Positions 24,591 to 36,313 of a stretch of 64,000 nucleotides of DNA are shown piece by piece. Origin of the DNA: Campylorhamphus procurvoides (Eukaryota > Chordata > Aves > Passeriformes > Dendrocolaptidae); the NCBI GenBank assembly GCA_013396655.1, contig WBMV01006288.1, positions 948,490 to 1,012,489 on the forward strand. Direction: 5' to 3'. Made by a program: the position numbers and the translations under genes. How positions within the stretch are numbered: the stretch's first letter is position 1; every line of letters begins with the position of its first letter. A model generated the notes under the pieces. The model worked only from the letters and a program-made list of their open reading frames with translations. It was not told the DNA's origin and searched no databases.

Positions 24591-25272
24591 CAAGCACCAA
24601 TTGATTAGGTATAGGCTGGATCAAAACAATTCAATGCACTAACTTTCCTAGGTGCTTTTTTGATAACATTTTCTTAAATAATAGAAACAATGTTTCTGAT
24701 CCATCTTTTAAAATGTAAATATATACACATATATATACCAAAATGAGAGGAAACTTCTCATTCTTCTAACTTCTATTCTTGATTTCACGTATTCTAACTC
24801 AAAAATAGGCAAAAGGATTTGTTTACCATTTGTAGACCATGCTGCAATCCTGAGTGAATTTTTATGGGTGATTTTAAAGCCCTCAACAATAGGGGCTTAT
24901 AATGGAAACACTGATAAATTGTCATTATAGTGCCGGTCATAAATACAATACAATTTCATTTTATATAACATTCTTCATACACAGTGTCACAAAATGTTTT
25001 GCAGTAAGCATCAGTTGAAAGCTAAAGCAAAGGGAAAGAGACTTTGAAGGCAAAATTTCATTGACTGTAGCAAGGGGGAAAGAATTCCTTTCAGAATTAC
25101 ACAAGTAAAAATGCAAGATTTCTTCTGACAGAACTTTGCCTACAAAGCTCTTAGGAAGCTAAGAATGCATATCTATGGTGTGCCCTTCTCTCCAAAATTC
25201 AAGATTTCAAGTCCTTGTTCCACTCTTTATATGTTTGCAAGGCTCCATTACATATCTTGGCAAGCTCCTTCA
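24591..25272. other. Spacer between the inverted-repeat arms
   Basis: About 680 bp of AT-rich sequence with a short TA/CA tract (24717-24738). It carries no transposase or other open frame of note, so if the arms are transposon termini the element is non-autonomous or its core has decayed. Confidence 0.6.
24717..24738. repeat. Short (AT/AC)n tract
   Basis: Alternating AT with AC interruptions inside the spacer of the inverted repeat. Simple repeat. Confidence 0.8.
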
Positions 25273-25482
25273 TTAAATAGTCTGGCAGGATCAGGCTTAA
25301 AAGTCCTGAATTGTCATTGATTTCTGCAGGGCTAAGGGCACCTGACAGCTTGTAGCCTCATAGCCCCGACCCAAGAAGAGCAGAAGGTGCAAAGCAGCAA
25401 AGAATAAAGTAGCTTGTGTGAGTTCCCCTCCCCCCTCAAATTTTTAATCACCCCAAAGTCCCCTGCAGCATTTTATTGCTGG
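25273..25482 (-). repeat. Right arm of the ~1.1 kb imperfect inverted repeat
   Basis: Reverse complement of the left arm. It ends at TTGCTGG (25482) and includes GGCAGGATCAGGC at 25284-25296, the exact complement of the left-arm core at 24567-24579. It carries about 10 extra bases relative to the left arm in the middle. The outer edges of both arms are sharp, while the inner edges fade just beyond the GATCCTGCC core. Confidence 0.88.
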
Positions 25483-26805
25483 GTAAATAATATAATGAAA
25501 AAGTGCCTACATGACACAAGCCACATGGGCACAGACAGCTATTAAAACTGAAATGATTTATTTCGTAACAATCTGAGGTAGCACACTCTAACTCTAGGTA
25601 TAGCAACCCCTCCATTTCTGCTTGCCTCATTTGCATAGGTAATTGACAGCTTGTTAACAGCTCATTAGGAACACTGAAAACCATGTGACAGATACAAACC
25701 TAGTGCTAGAGGGGAGAAAATCTGTGAATTACAGTATATTGAAAACTCAATCAGATTCAGAATTACAGGTCATAACACAAGTTGGTTATTTTATTAGGTT
25801 AGAAAAAAATTAAAAGGTTAACATACCATTTTTCGACCTGTATTTTTAAGATAGCAGGCTACAAGGTAATTAATTAGGAATCTGATTGTGAAGTGAGCTA
25901 CTCTCCACTGCCATTGGTAGATTTAGGAGTGGAACTATGTTTATACAGTAGGACAAATAATAATTGCTTGGAATTAAAAAAAAAAAATGTCCTGATTCAG
26001 TATTCAATTTTAGTTTGGGAATATACCTTTTTCAAGAAAGCAAGTATCTTCCACACGCTGCAATCTAATATTCTGTAACTGAGAAAAATGTGAAAAATAA
26101 TTTGATTTTAGTCTATAAAAAGAAGATAAGTGTTCTGATTTGCACACTCTTACTACTCGTAAATTATGATGATGCCTTTTTTTTAAGGACATTTAAATAT
26201 AAACAGTGCAAATAACAGTTATATCAGCAAATCTACTTTTTGTATTAAACACACAACCCCCATAATCTTCCTTTTCTAGCACTGTTAGCAGAAATAGAGT
26301 AACGTGTAGAAATAAAATTATCTTCTTGCAAAAACTATCATTCCTTGAAAGCTGATATGGATTCCCTGTAACTCAAATGTAATTTGTTGATGAGGACAGA
26401 GCTGTCCAACTGTATGCTGGTCTGTAGAGGAAACTTTTCAAATACCAGTGGTCTATAGATTCCTCCCTCATCCCTCTGAAAAAACACCAACAAAATGTGA
26501 TCAGATCTAAACTTCTGACTATTTAGCAGAAGGAATAACAAATGTTAAGGTGTAGGATTATCAAAATCCCCTAGTCCTTGTTCACATGGAGGGTTGTACT
26601 GTTTCTGTTCAAGAGGTGCAACTGCTGCAATATGGATGCATATGTTATTTAGATAAGTCCCATAAAATAACTTCTGAGAGAGTTTCTTATCTGAAATTGT
26701 GGATCTGCTTTGGTACTATGAATATAGACGTATGACTACAGTACTCTGGCTGGTGGGGATAAAATCTCCTTGTGTAGACATGGTTTAAGAGTGATTAATG
26801 AATCC
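25483..26805. other. Unassigned AT-rich sequence
   Basis: No gene or repeat recognised. One A-run at about 25977-25987. Open frames are 78 codons or shorter. Confidence 0.55.
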
Positions 26806-27010
26806 GTGACCTGTGATACAATGAAAGTTGCGTTTGCGAGTCACTTCAGCACTTTTGAAAGCTCCGTCTTTAGTCTTCATTATAAGTAACGCCAATAGGG
26901 CTGTTGTGCCCCCTGTGTTAATCGCACTGGCTCCTGCACTGGTGAAGTTACTCTGTTGTAACTACAGCAATATAAACTTCTAATGCAGACACGCTCCAAT
27001 GGTATAAAGA
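26806..27010. promoter_or_regulatory. CpG-retaining segment, old repeat or conserved element
   Basis: Seven CpGs are clustered (GTCCGTG-like, GCGTTTGCGAGTCAC, CTCCGTC, AACGCCAATAGGG, AATCGCAC), with a CCAAT box and a GCCCCCTG block like half of a CTCF site. The sequence also has the flavour of ancient amniote transposon relics, with TGTAGACATGG upstream and GCAGACACGCTCC downstream as possible degraded inverted ends. I cannot decide between an exapted repeat and an unrelated conserved element. Confidence 0.25.
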
Positions 27011-30000
27011 GAACTTTACACATGGTACAAATGACCCCAGATTTACACTGAGCTTAGGCAAGGCATGATTCAAATACACTGAAGAAAAATTAGCTCATTT
27101 TTTGCCCTTGAGCCCATATGAACTGACGCATTTGTCTAGAGAAAAACTCAGTGCATGGCTGGTGAGGAACAATGGCAATGGAACAGTCAGAGTTCAAGAT
27201 CACAAACCAGGCCTTCATTGCACAGCAAATAAAAAAGATGGCAAACTCAGCACAGGTGAGAATAAGAAATTGCTAAAACCTAGACTCCCAAACCAAAAAG
27301 CAATGAATTTTACTTATATTTTCTTTTCTTTGACCATACCAGTATGAGCAACAATGCAAGTGCTGTGTTTGACTGTTGGTCTCATACCAGAGTACTGAGA
27401 AAAATCTTGAAAAAAAGGGGTTTCCCCATGCCATGCTTGTATCCCATTCCTATATCTGACTTCTCGTGCAAGATTCTTCAAGGCCTGGGCTTTATTTTAA
27501 ATGGGGTTTTTTTCACCCTCCTTGGGTTTTATATGTCGGTTTGGTTCCTGTAGGGCAAAGATAAACACTGAAAATCAGTCACTACTTTCAAAATGCAGAT
27601 CAGTTTCCAGTTAGGCTGGACTGAATTGCAGCTGAAATTCTGGGAATATATTCTTTTTCTGTATTAACCGCTCAGTCAACCCTTATAAGCAAATGACATG
27701 ATTAAAATGAAGTTTGAACATTTTCTGTAGATTAATTTTCTGACTTATGACAAGAGTCTTCTAGTTCTCATTAACTTAAGTGCCATTTCCTTAGGACTCT
27801 TATTTTTACGGTTTCTAATCTACAGCTTTGTAATGACCTGGTCTCAGGAACATATTATGCTATATTTTCCTTCCCTCAGTCCTCAAGCAAGCAGCATACA
27901 GGCTTTTCAGAAAGGGAGAAGGGCTACCTCACTTTGGGTTCTGTCTTGTAAGCACCTAAGATATGGTATTTTGCTACTGAGAGATCTTGATGGTGAATCC
28001 ATAGCTGCAGTCCTTTTGGCTGCTTAATGAGACTTCAGGTTTCAGTGTCACTGGCAAAAAGTCTCAAGCCAGCTCTTTAATAGCTCCTTATTCTTGGAGT
28101 ACATCCCTATACCTTTTCTTGTAGAGATTATGCTGCCTATCAGTTACACTGCTGATAACTATAGATTCATTTCCAGAATGAAAAACACAAACAAACTGCT
28201 TTGGCACCTGGGTGTCCAAGTGAAGTACTGTACTTGAGAGAACAGAAATGGCTTGGAAGCCTCTGTAGGAAGCATGAGGTACAGTTTTGGGTTTGCACCT
28301 GTGTGACCCTGTTGTTTTGAACAAAACTAAGTCATTCTTCATGTGTTTACATCATAATTTCATACAACAGCATCTCTCCTCAAGTATCTTCATACAGTGC
28401 TTACCACAGTGGCAAACACATACTCACTAGCTTGCTTCCACTTTTTCAGTATCCAGCTGTGATTTTAGGGTGACCTTAACACACAGGTAATAAATATTAG
28501 ATTATTTTTTTTTCCAGTTCTTTTCTATATATATAGAGGAAAAAATATACATATATATATATATATATATATACACATTTTAATGTTTTATTATTGACAA
28601 CAAAATTTATTAAAATATACCTGTAAAGTCCCGCTTTCTCTTGTAGTGCAGCACTAAGCAATAAACACAAATATATAGGCTTCTAAAGGGCAATACTCCC
28701 TGCTGTCAGTTTTACAGAATCACTACAGAAGACATCTTCTCTTTTTTGCATGGTTGAAATGTGTGTGTAAGTGACACTGTATATTTTTAACTCAATGCCC
28801 AGTGCACCTCACCAGGTTGCTAAACTGTGTCTGAGAGAGGAAATCAGAAGAAAGAAAATGCACATTAAGAAGCAATGAATTCAAATTTGCAAGTCCATTC
28901 TTCCAGTTTCCAAACGCTTTTCAGCTTTATACAAATCATGCTTTCCTAAATATTCTTCCTGTTTAAACAAATAATGTAAATAGCTCTAAATGTGAAAAGC
29001 CTGGGTAAGACAGAGTTCCTTCAAAGCTTGGGAAATAAGACCAGATTTCAGTACTGATGATGAATTGAAAACAAACCAAATGTGCACTTTCTAAGAAGAT
29101 CTGAGCATCCAAATTTGAAAAAACCACAAGATATTTTGCAATATCAGAAATCACATTCTAAGGTTTTGAGTTTGTTTTGTGGAGGATTCAATAGTGTAGC
29201 AATTTTCGCATATGTTCTTTCATAAATTATGACATCATCAAATCAGTTTTAGAGAGTCCCACCCTACAGACAGTTCCCATTTTCACTCTGAGCAATTTGC
29301 AAAGTACAGCAGTTCTTTCATGAAATCTGACATGAAAGTGTAACTAGAAATGCTGTGTTCTAGGGATGAGAACAGTATCTCTCCAATAAATCATTCAAAA
29401 CAAACTTTTTCAGTTGTTTTATCTATATAAGTAATAGGCAGCAGGCAAGTTGAAAAGCTAATCAAAATCATTAGTGACATTTTCTCTAGACTATTCTCTT
29501 ATTTTCTGCTGTACTTCTACTCGACATCCCTTCCTATAAAAGATTGTTTTACTCAAAAGGTTTCTAAGACAAAGTATATGAAAGAATAACAAAAAGAAGC
29601 AGAAAAAATGCCAAGTTGCAAATAAACTGCAAACAGGAAAAGGCTGTGAAAGTGTGTCTCTGAAGCAGTCCACCTACAAATGTTTGACTATGTTCTTGAA
29701 AACAGAGATGCACTGGAAATACCTCTATTTATACTCACTAACATAGCTAGTCAGGTAAGTGTGTATAAAGAAATATCCAGGTGTTCAAACATCTTTCCAG
29801 CCTTTGAAAACATTGTCATTCCAGAGAAGCTGAGTTAGCACATCTAATACATACACAGAGTTGGAAAAAAATACGTATTTTCAGGTTTTTCGTAACTTGT
29901 TCTGTAGATGAATGCTATTCTTTGAGCCATAAATTAAAGCTACAATATAATTTGCCTGGTTTTATCCACAAAACTTCTGAGCCACTGCACTAAAGTTCCC

Positions 30001-30063
30001 CGTGCCTCACTAAGCACCACAGGCGCATGTAAAACAAAAGTAGATGGAGCAGGCACACACATT
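27011..30063. other. Unassigned AT-rich sequence
   Basis: No gene recognised over about 3 kb. There is a TA microsatellite at 28551-28572. Open frames are 84 codons or shorter and overlap on both strands. Confidence 0.55.
28551..28572. repeat. (AT)n microsatellite
   Basis: About 11 uninterrupted AT units, preceded by a degenerate ATATATAG/ATATAC patch from about 28526. Confidence 0.92.
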
Positions 30064-30101
30064 ATGAACGTACACATATGAACGTACATATGAACGTACA
30101 C
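30064..30101 (+). repeat. Short tandem repeat, ATGAACGTACAY unit
   Basis: Three consecutive copies of ATGAACGTACAC/T, the first with two extra bases, giving units of 14, 12 and 12 bp. Each contains the palindromic ACGT in AACGTAC, so three CpGs persist at 12-14 bp spacing. It abuts an A/C-rich tract. Confidence 0.9.
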
Positions 30102-30132
30102 AAAAAAACCAAAAACAAACAAAACCCTAAAC
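30101..30132 (+). repeat. A/C-rich low-complexity sequence
   Basis: AAAAAAACC, AAAAACAAAC and AAAACCC units directly following the tandem repeat; same compositional class as the patches at 14651 and 19776. Confidence 0.75.
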
Positions 30133-33100
30133 AAGTTTTAGCCTTTAGTACACTGACCAAAACCAAGAAAAGTATCTTAATTCATGAGATAGATAACATC
30201 ACCCAGGATAGGCTCCTGCATCTTTACTTCTGCTCTAGAGACTAATGTATTATTTCCTTTTTTAAGGTACTTCTCTTACTCAAATTGCAATAGCAAAGTG
30301 GGACTCACCATAGCAAATTTATTCCCTCACTGGAAAAGATCAGAATGCATCCATCTCAAAAAAATCCTATCCTTTTCCATTGCACAGGTGTGATGCAGTT
30401 TTATTTATGTCTGGCTCTTCCCACCAAGCACACATATAATATGGCCTTAGGATTCTATAAGTAATAGTTTATGAGTTACTGACTTCCATCAAACATAAGG
30501 TATTATTTCAAAAAAGGCTTCTTTACTAATACTAGCTTTAAATGCATGCATGTTTTTAGGATGGGTGTGTTTATGTATATGAATTTATGTTTACGCCTGT
30601 ATGACTGTTTATACCTGCATGTCTATTTCTACACATAAATGCACAAAACCTCAGTTCACATACACAGGTACAGTAAAACACCTTGTTATGACATCCCCTA
30701 TCTGTAGAGACCGTTCCCTCGGTTACTCAGTTACACTGCTGATGGGCTGCCATTTTCTTTCTATTCCCTTCTTGAAGCCTTGGAGGCTTCAAAAGCCATT
30801 TATTTAACATGGCAGGTGTGGAAAATCGAAAGCTCCTCTGGTTTCTTGGATGTAAAGTTTTTGTCTTGTCATCATTTGCTAACTCAGCTACAGTGAAGGG
30901 GAGATGTATTAGAGAGACTGACCTAAAACTGGAGGATTAGATCCTATGAATAATTTAGACAGCACAGATCACTGGACTGGGATATCTCCATCCAGAATTA
31001 TTCTTAGCTCCACACAGCACAGCAGAAAGTTCTAATAGTGCTGTAGTATGGAGTTAGTGCTCATTAAGATTTTGTTTTTAATCCCTGCTTTCATTAGGAA
31101 TATGCCTAATTAAAGGTCATTTACCCCCTACCTGGGAACCCCTTGTGCACGTCTGAAAGAAACAGTTCAAAACTCTGGCCTTTTCCACTTCCATTTCATT
31201 TGAGTAACGACAGGGTTAAATTGCTAATAGAGGTTTCATGAGGTCTGCCAGAGCCCACTCTCCAACACTTACATCTGTTCAACAATTATTACAGCATTTT
31301 TGTCATAAAAAATTCAACACCCTGAGTGTCGTGCTAGCAAAACCTGAAAATTTATGCAGTGAATAGAATAGCTAATTTCTCTGAGGAAATGCAGGGGGGA
31401 AAATTACAGATTTAACTTAAATTCTCAAGTACTGTAGAGCACACATCTGACTCCCTCTTTAGGTTTTGTCACCATGTAGCATAAGTAGGAATACCATCTA
31501 CAGTACAGTTACAGATCAAGAAACCTTTGCAAAGCAAATTTATGCCTTCGAAGAAACAGTGTTTAAAACTCAGAAGGGGGCCGTACTGGATTCACCATTT
31601 TACCTCACATTTAAATAATAAATTATTCTGTTTATTCTCAGAATAGGGTTATTGTCTCACTGCCTCTTGCTGTTTCAGAATGAACCGCACCCGTCACAGG
31701 GTACAGGTAAACGAGAGATATGCAGAGGCAAAAAGCAGATAGGAAAACAGTCTTTTGTCTCCTGAACTTTGTGTTGGGCTGCATGATGTTTGTGGTAAAA
31801 TAGAACCTACCTCACTCCTCCATAAGGCTAGGAATATGGATTTTATGCTAAAGCTAACGCTGTCTAGTTAAGATGCCAGCGGACTGGAACAACATGCTAG
31901 AGGCTATAGCCTTCTATTCTCAAGGGCTGGACTCTTACTTCCAGTACCAGGGGTCCAGCCATAACAATAATTGCAGCCATGACGAGCAGGGAACTCTTTC
32001 AGCATCACAAGAGCAACAAATAAGACAAATAGTTTGGGAGCAGAGGTCAGGGTCATTTTCAATACATAAGGTGCAAAGAGGACGCTGGTTGAAGCAAGGA
32101 TGAATGCTGCATATTTCTTTCCTCCAGGCTGTACTCTGCTAGGATGATGAGAGCAGGGGAAATGCCGCTGCTGTCAGCATTTGTATGTGAGTTCAGATAA
32201 AACCTGCAGATTTTCTCAAAGGATATTTGCAGGCATATTTGCTATTTTTCATAAACAATATTAGTGCAACAAGCTTATGAAATTCCACGCTCAATCAAAC
32301 ATCTGTAGGGGCTGGGCCTGCTAGACCAGTCTTTCACTCAAGCATCAGAAAACATGGGCACAAGAACCCAGTCATATCCCTCAGGGAGTTCACAGGGCAT
32401 GATTTGCTAGCAGTAGCAAAACTATCCAGACAAGCATTGCCATTGGAATTAAGTGCTGGATCAACCTTTCAAGTAGCCAACATACTTAAAAAGTGACTTT
32501 GCAATTTTCAAATTGGCAGGTGATCAGATTTACAGTGGATTTGTGTGTATCCTCTGTAAGTGAAGGTATTACAAGATACAGGGTAGTGTCCAAGCTTCAG
32601 CTGTTTGCAGCATTCTAGCTGAAAAGATACTTCTCAAAGTGGAAATTGTTTCTAGTCCTGATGTTTGGATAGAAGCTGCTAGATTTAGTTCTTACTTATT
32701 ACTGCATTTTTTTCTGATCTTCAGATTATTGATCTGTCTGCAAACAGGAAAAAACATGTATGAAAACCAAACATTTTGCTTAAATACGAATAGTTTTCAC
32801 TCTAGAAAGCAGCAACTAGTGCTACCATGGGGCCAGGTCATATGTGCTCTGTGAAGGCTGAGACCTAGAAAAATACTATATCAATGTTGATTGTCACTCT
32901 CTATGTCATATATATAAAATCAAATATTCCCAGAATATTTTTCAAATACATATTTTTGATATTTCCTTTTTTTGCAAATAAAAATTGCAAATATGCATAA
33001 GCAAAATGGTTTTCGTTTCTAGGTCCCTGTTCTACATTTCTGTGAAAATTATGAGTTCATAGGGTGAACAGTAACTCTCTGCTACTGCTCTCCTTTTCCT

Positions 33101-35560
33101 ACTTTTTCCAGCAGTGGAGTCAGTACCCATGGAGGATGGTTGGCCATCACAGGACACAGATGCCAAGTGCTGGCAGATATTATTCCAGTGTCAGAATCTT
33201 TTTCCTTGTCAAACTCCCCAGGCAGTTGTCTTAATGGCTCTGGAGCTGCCTCTGGGTCTGTCACGTGGGGTAGCAGCTGATGGGTTTTCTGCAGTTTGCT
33301 CCTGCATGACATCTTCCTTTAACTCATCTTTGGTCTTGAGGAATTTGTACACTATATACCCACTTGGAAATAAGCTCCTATAAATTTTGCGTTAGGGCTA
33401 TGATTTCTTGCCAGATTTGTTTATTGCCTTCGTAGTTCACATGCACACATTTTCCTCTGTAGCACAGCCTCTCAGCAACTTTGAATGTCATGCAGTTAAA
33501 TCACATCCTGATAACAAAGAAATATTGGAGCAAATGAAAACTATTTACTAAGAATTTGTTTCTCCTTGCCCTCATCATCACCATGTCCTCTCTTGTCCCT
33601 GTTTTGTTTATGATTAGTGAATCTTTCTTTGTTAACTGAAGCAAATGATCTTCTGTGTTTTTTACTTCATTCATACGCTAGGAGAATGCTTTCAGCCTTT
33701 AGGCTGTTCACAGACTGGTTATATAGATCGTTTCCCATTCATGCTCAAGGAGTTTGCCATTTACATTTCAGGATCTTAATCCTGCAAAAATTAACTTGAA
33801 CTTGGGTGGGTTGTTCAGAACACGTGTAAATCTTTGCTGAACTGCAGCCTTTAAGGATCAGCTCCTATAAAGTCTCTGGGACAAGGAGCCCCAGACCTGG
33901 TCATCTGTGCACCCACCCACTAGAGCGCCCCAAGTATGAGAAAGCTCTGCTGCAAGAACCAGACCAGGAAGAAAGCACTCAGCAATTTGCACTGGCAGCA
34001 GTGAATAGAGATGAGTCCTTGAGGAGAGCTGCTACGCTCGACTGCATTATAAATACTAAATGTAAACAAATATGTAAAGCTAATCCACATCATACTATCA
34101 TTGCTCTTACTTGACTGAAATATTTTAAGAAGGAAAATAACTATTAGCAAGAGGCAAATTACACACTTTCAGGCAAATTTTGAGAAACATTCATTACAAA
34201 CTCTGTGAATCTTTCCATTTTTACAGGCACTTTCAGAAACACAAGGCCGTTGCCCTACACATTCACTGCTAGTAAATCATATCTCCTACAAAACAAAATC
34301 AGCAATTTTGTTCACAGTCAATTTGGGGGATATGCAATACAAAATCTGTGGGGTTTTTTTCCCCCCATTGTTTTTGTTTTGGCAACAATCTGTGTAATCT
34401 GGTTTGGGATCTAATACATTTCTTCATAACTTGGAAGATAAATCCCATGTAGTCTATAGGAGTTAAAGAGTATTGAATAAACCTGTCTTAGAGGAATAAC
34501 CTTTGAAAATCTTTCATTGTTGGCAACAGTCAGAAAAATCTTGCAACAAATTTTCTGGTTTTCTCTGTAAGGGGGGAGTAAAGCTTTCTTTGATTGTGTA
34601 CAGCCTTCTCTGATGTGAAAAAGAAGCAGGCCTCGACAATATGCTCTCTCCTTTGGTGGCAAACATGGATTAAAGACAGGGTATGCCAAAGAGTCACTTC
34701 ACAGGACAGCTTAACAATTGGTCTTGTTCAGCCTAGAATGCAGCAAACTACAGGGCAGGAATGGGGAATGTCATAAGTGGATTTTGCCGTCATGTTCACC
34801 ATCAGCTAAACATCAGAGACAGATCCAGTGTAAGTGCTGAAGAAAAGGATCTGCCCTAAGGATTTTGGTTGCATCCTGTCCTTTAAAAGAAGTGAGGTTC
34901 ATTATACACCTGCTGCACACAAGCAGGATATAATCACAACCAACAGATTCAAACCAAAGTAAGGAAAACAGTATTTAGTTAAATTTCAGGCTGATTTAGA
35001 CATATTTCTTGTTGATAGTATGTCAGTATAAACTTTTCAGACTCCACTTGCCCTTTTAGCTGAGATTCATTCTTCATCTCCTAAAACCAAATCCATGCTA
35101 AGGTTTTAAAACACTTTTGTAATGCTCTGGATAAAAAAACCCACAGTACAGAGGAAAGGCCTGCTAAGTTGCTGGAAGTAAAGCAGCTCCCACCTCCTAA
35201 GTGCTACCTACCTTCAGCAATACACCTCCCCAACACCACACATAAAAAGCTAGCTTTTCAAATTTCATTCTTATGTCACACAGAAAAAAGTTTTCAGGAA
35301 ATGTCTACAGAACTAGACAGAAAGGCCAGGGGATCAAGGCCATTTTGCCCTGAATTCTCCCACTTCCATCCCTCAGTCCTGTCTGAACTCTGGAGAGTTA
35401 CAAACATCCTGTACAGCCCAGGGTCACTAAGATGAAATCCCCGTTCAATATGATTTAAAGTCTGAATGCAACCAATTATGGTAAAATACAGGTTTATAAA
35501 CAGATAAGTGCCTGTTTGAGCTGGCCATCACATCCCTGGTCCTCATACAAAATCAGAAAA

Positions 35561-35594
35561 TTTTTATTTTTTATTTTTTTTTAAATTTTATTTC
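35561..35594 (+). repeat. T-rich low-complexity tract
   Basis: Imperfect TTTTTATTTT repetition. Simple sequence. Confidence 0.85.
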
Positions 35595-36281
35595 ATAAAA
35601 CTCAGTCTTCCTCCCTATTTTTTGTGATCTGGGAGCAGAGACACTGGAGCTATGTGTAAGTGGCTAATGAATTTCTCTCCTTCTACACAGGCAAAAGACA
35701 AGGCTCATCAGCATCTACAATCCTGTGCTAAATCCATTCCTTGATGCAACGACACTGACTGTTCTCAAAGTGGAACTTGAGCAGTTTTACTTCCTGAAAC
35801 AAAGTCTCAGAAAAGTTAGTTTTTCCCACATACCTCCCACACGCTTAAATGCTTATTTTATTCTTATGGTATCCTTAAACTAAAACTATCTGGGCCTGAT
35901 TCTCAGGTATATCCAGGCATGCACACAGGTCTAACACCATGGATTTCACATGGATTGCTTCCACTGCACATCTGCACAAGCGGCAGCACAAACAGGACCA
36001 CTGTCGATTTTGAGTTTACCTGGCTTTCCTTCATACTGATGAGTCAGTACAGAGTCACAGCTATCTCTTATCCTCCCAGAGTATGGCTCTGTTTCAAAAA
36101 CCCAAAATAGCAAAGTCTGCTGCACTGCCAAACAGGAGACCCAGATTAAAGAATTTCAGACAGCAGTCTATCACAAGCCCGTCAAAACCATGTATATCGT
36201 GCAAATAGTGATCGGAGAGACAGATCAGGTGACTGAACCAATATAGCAGTGCAATATGTTCGCTACCTTAATTATCTCGAC

Positions 36282-36313
36282 TTTTTTTTTTCTTTTTTTT
36301 CTTTTTTTTTTTT
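36282..36313 (+). repeat. T-rich low-complexity tract
   Basis: T-runs with two single C interruptions over about 32 bp. No LINE or SINE body is recognised next to it. Confidence 0.88.
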
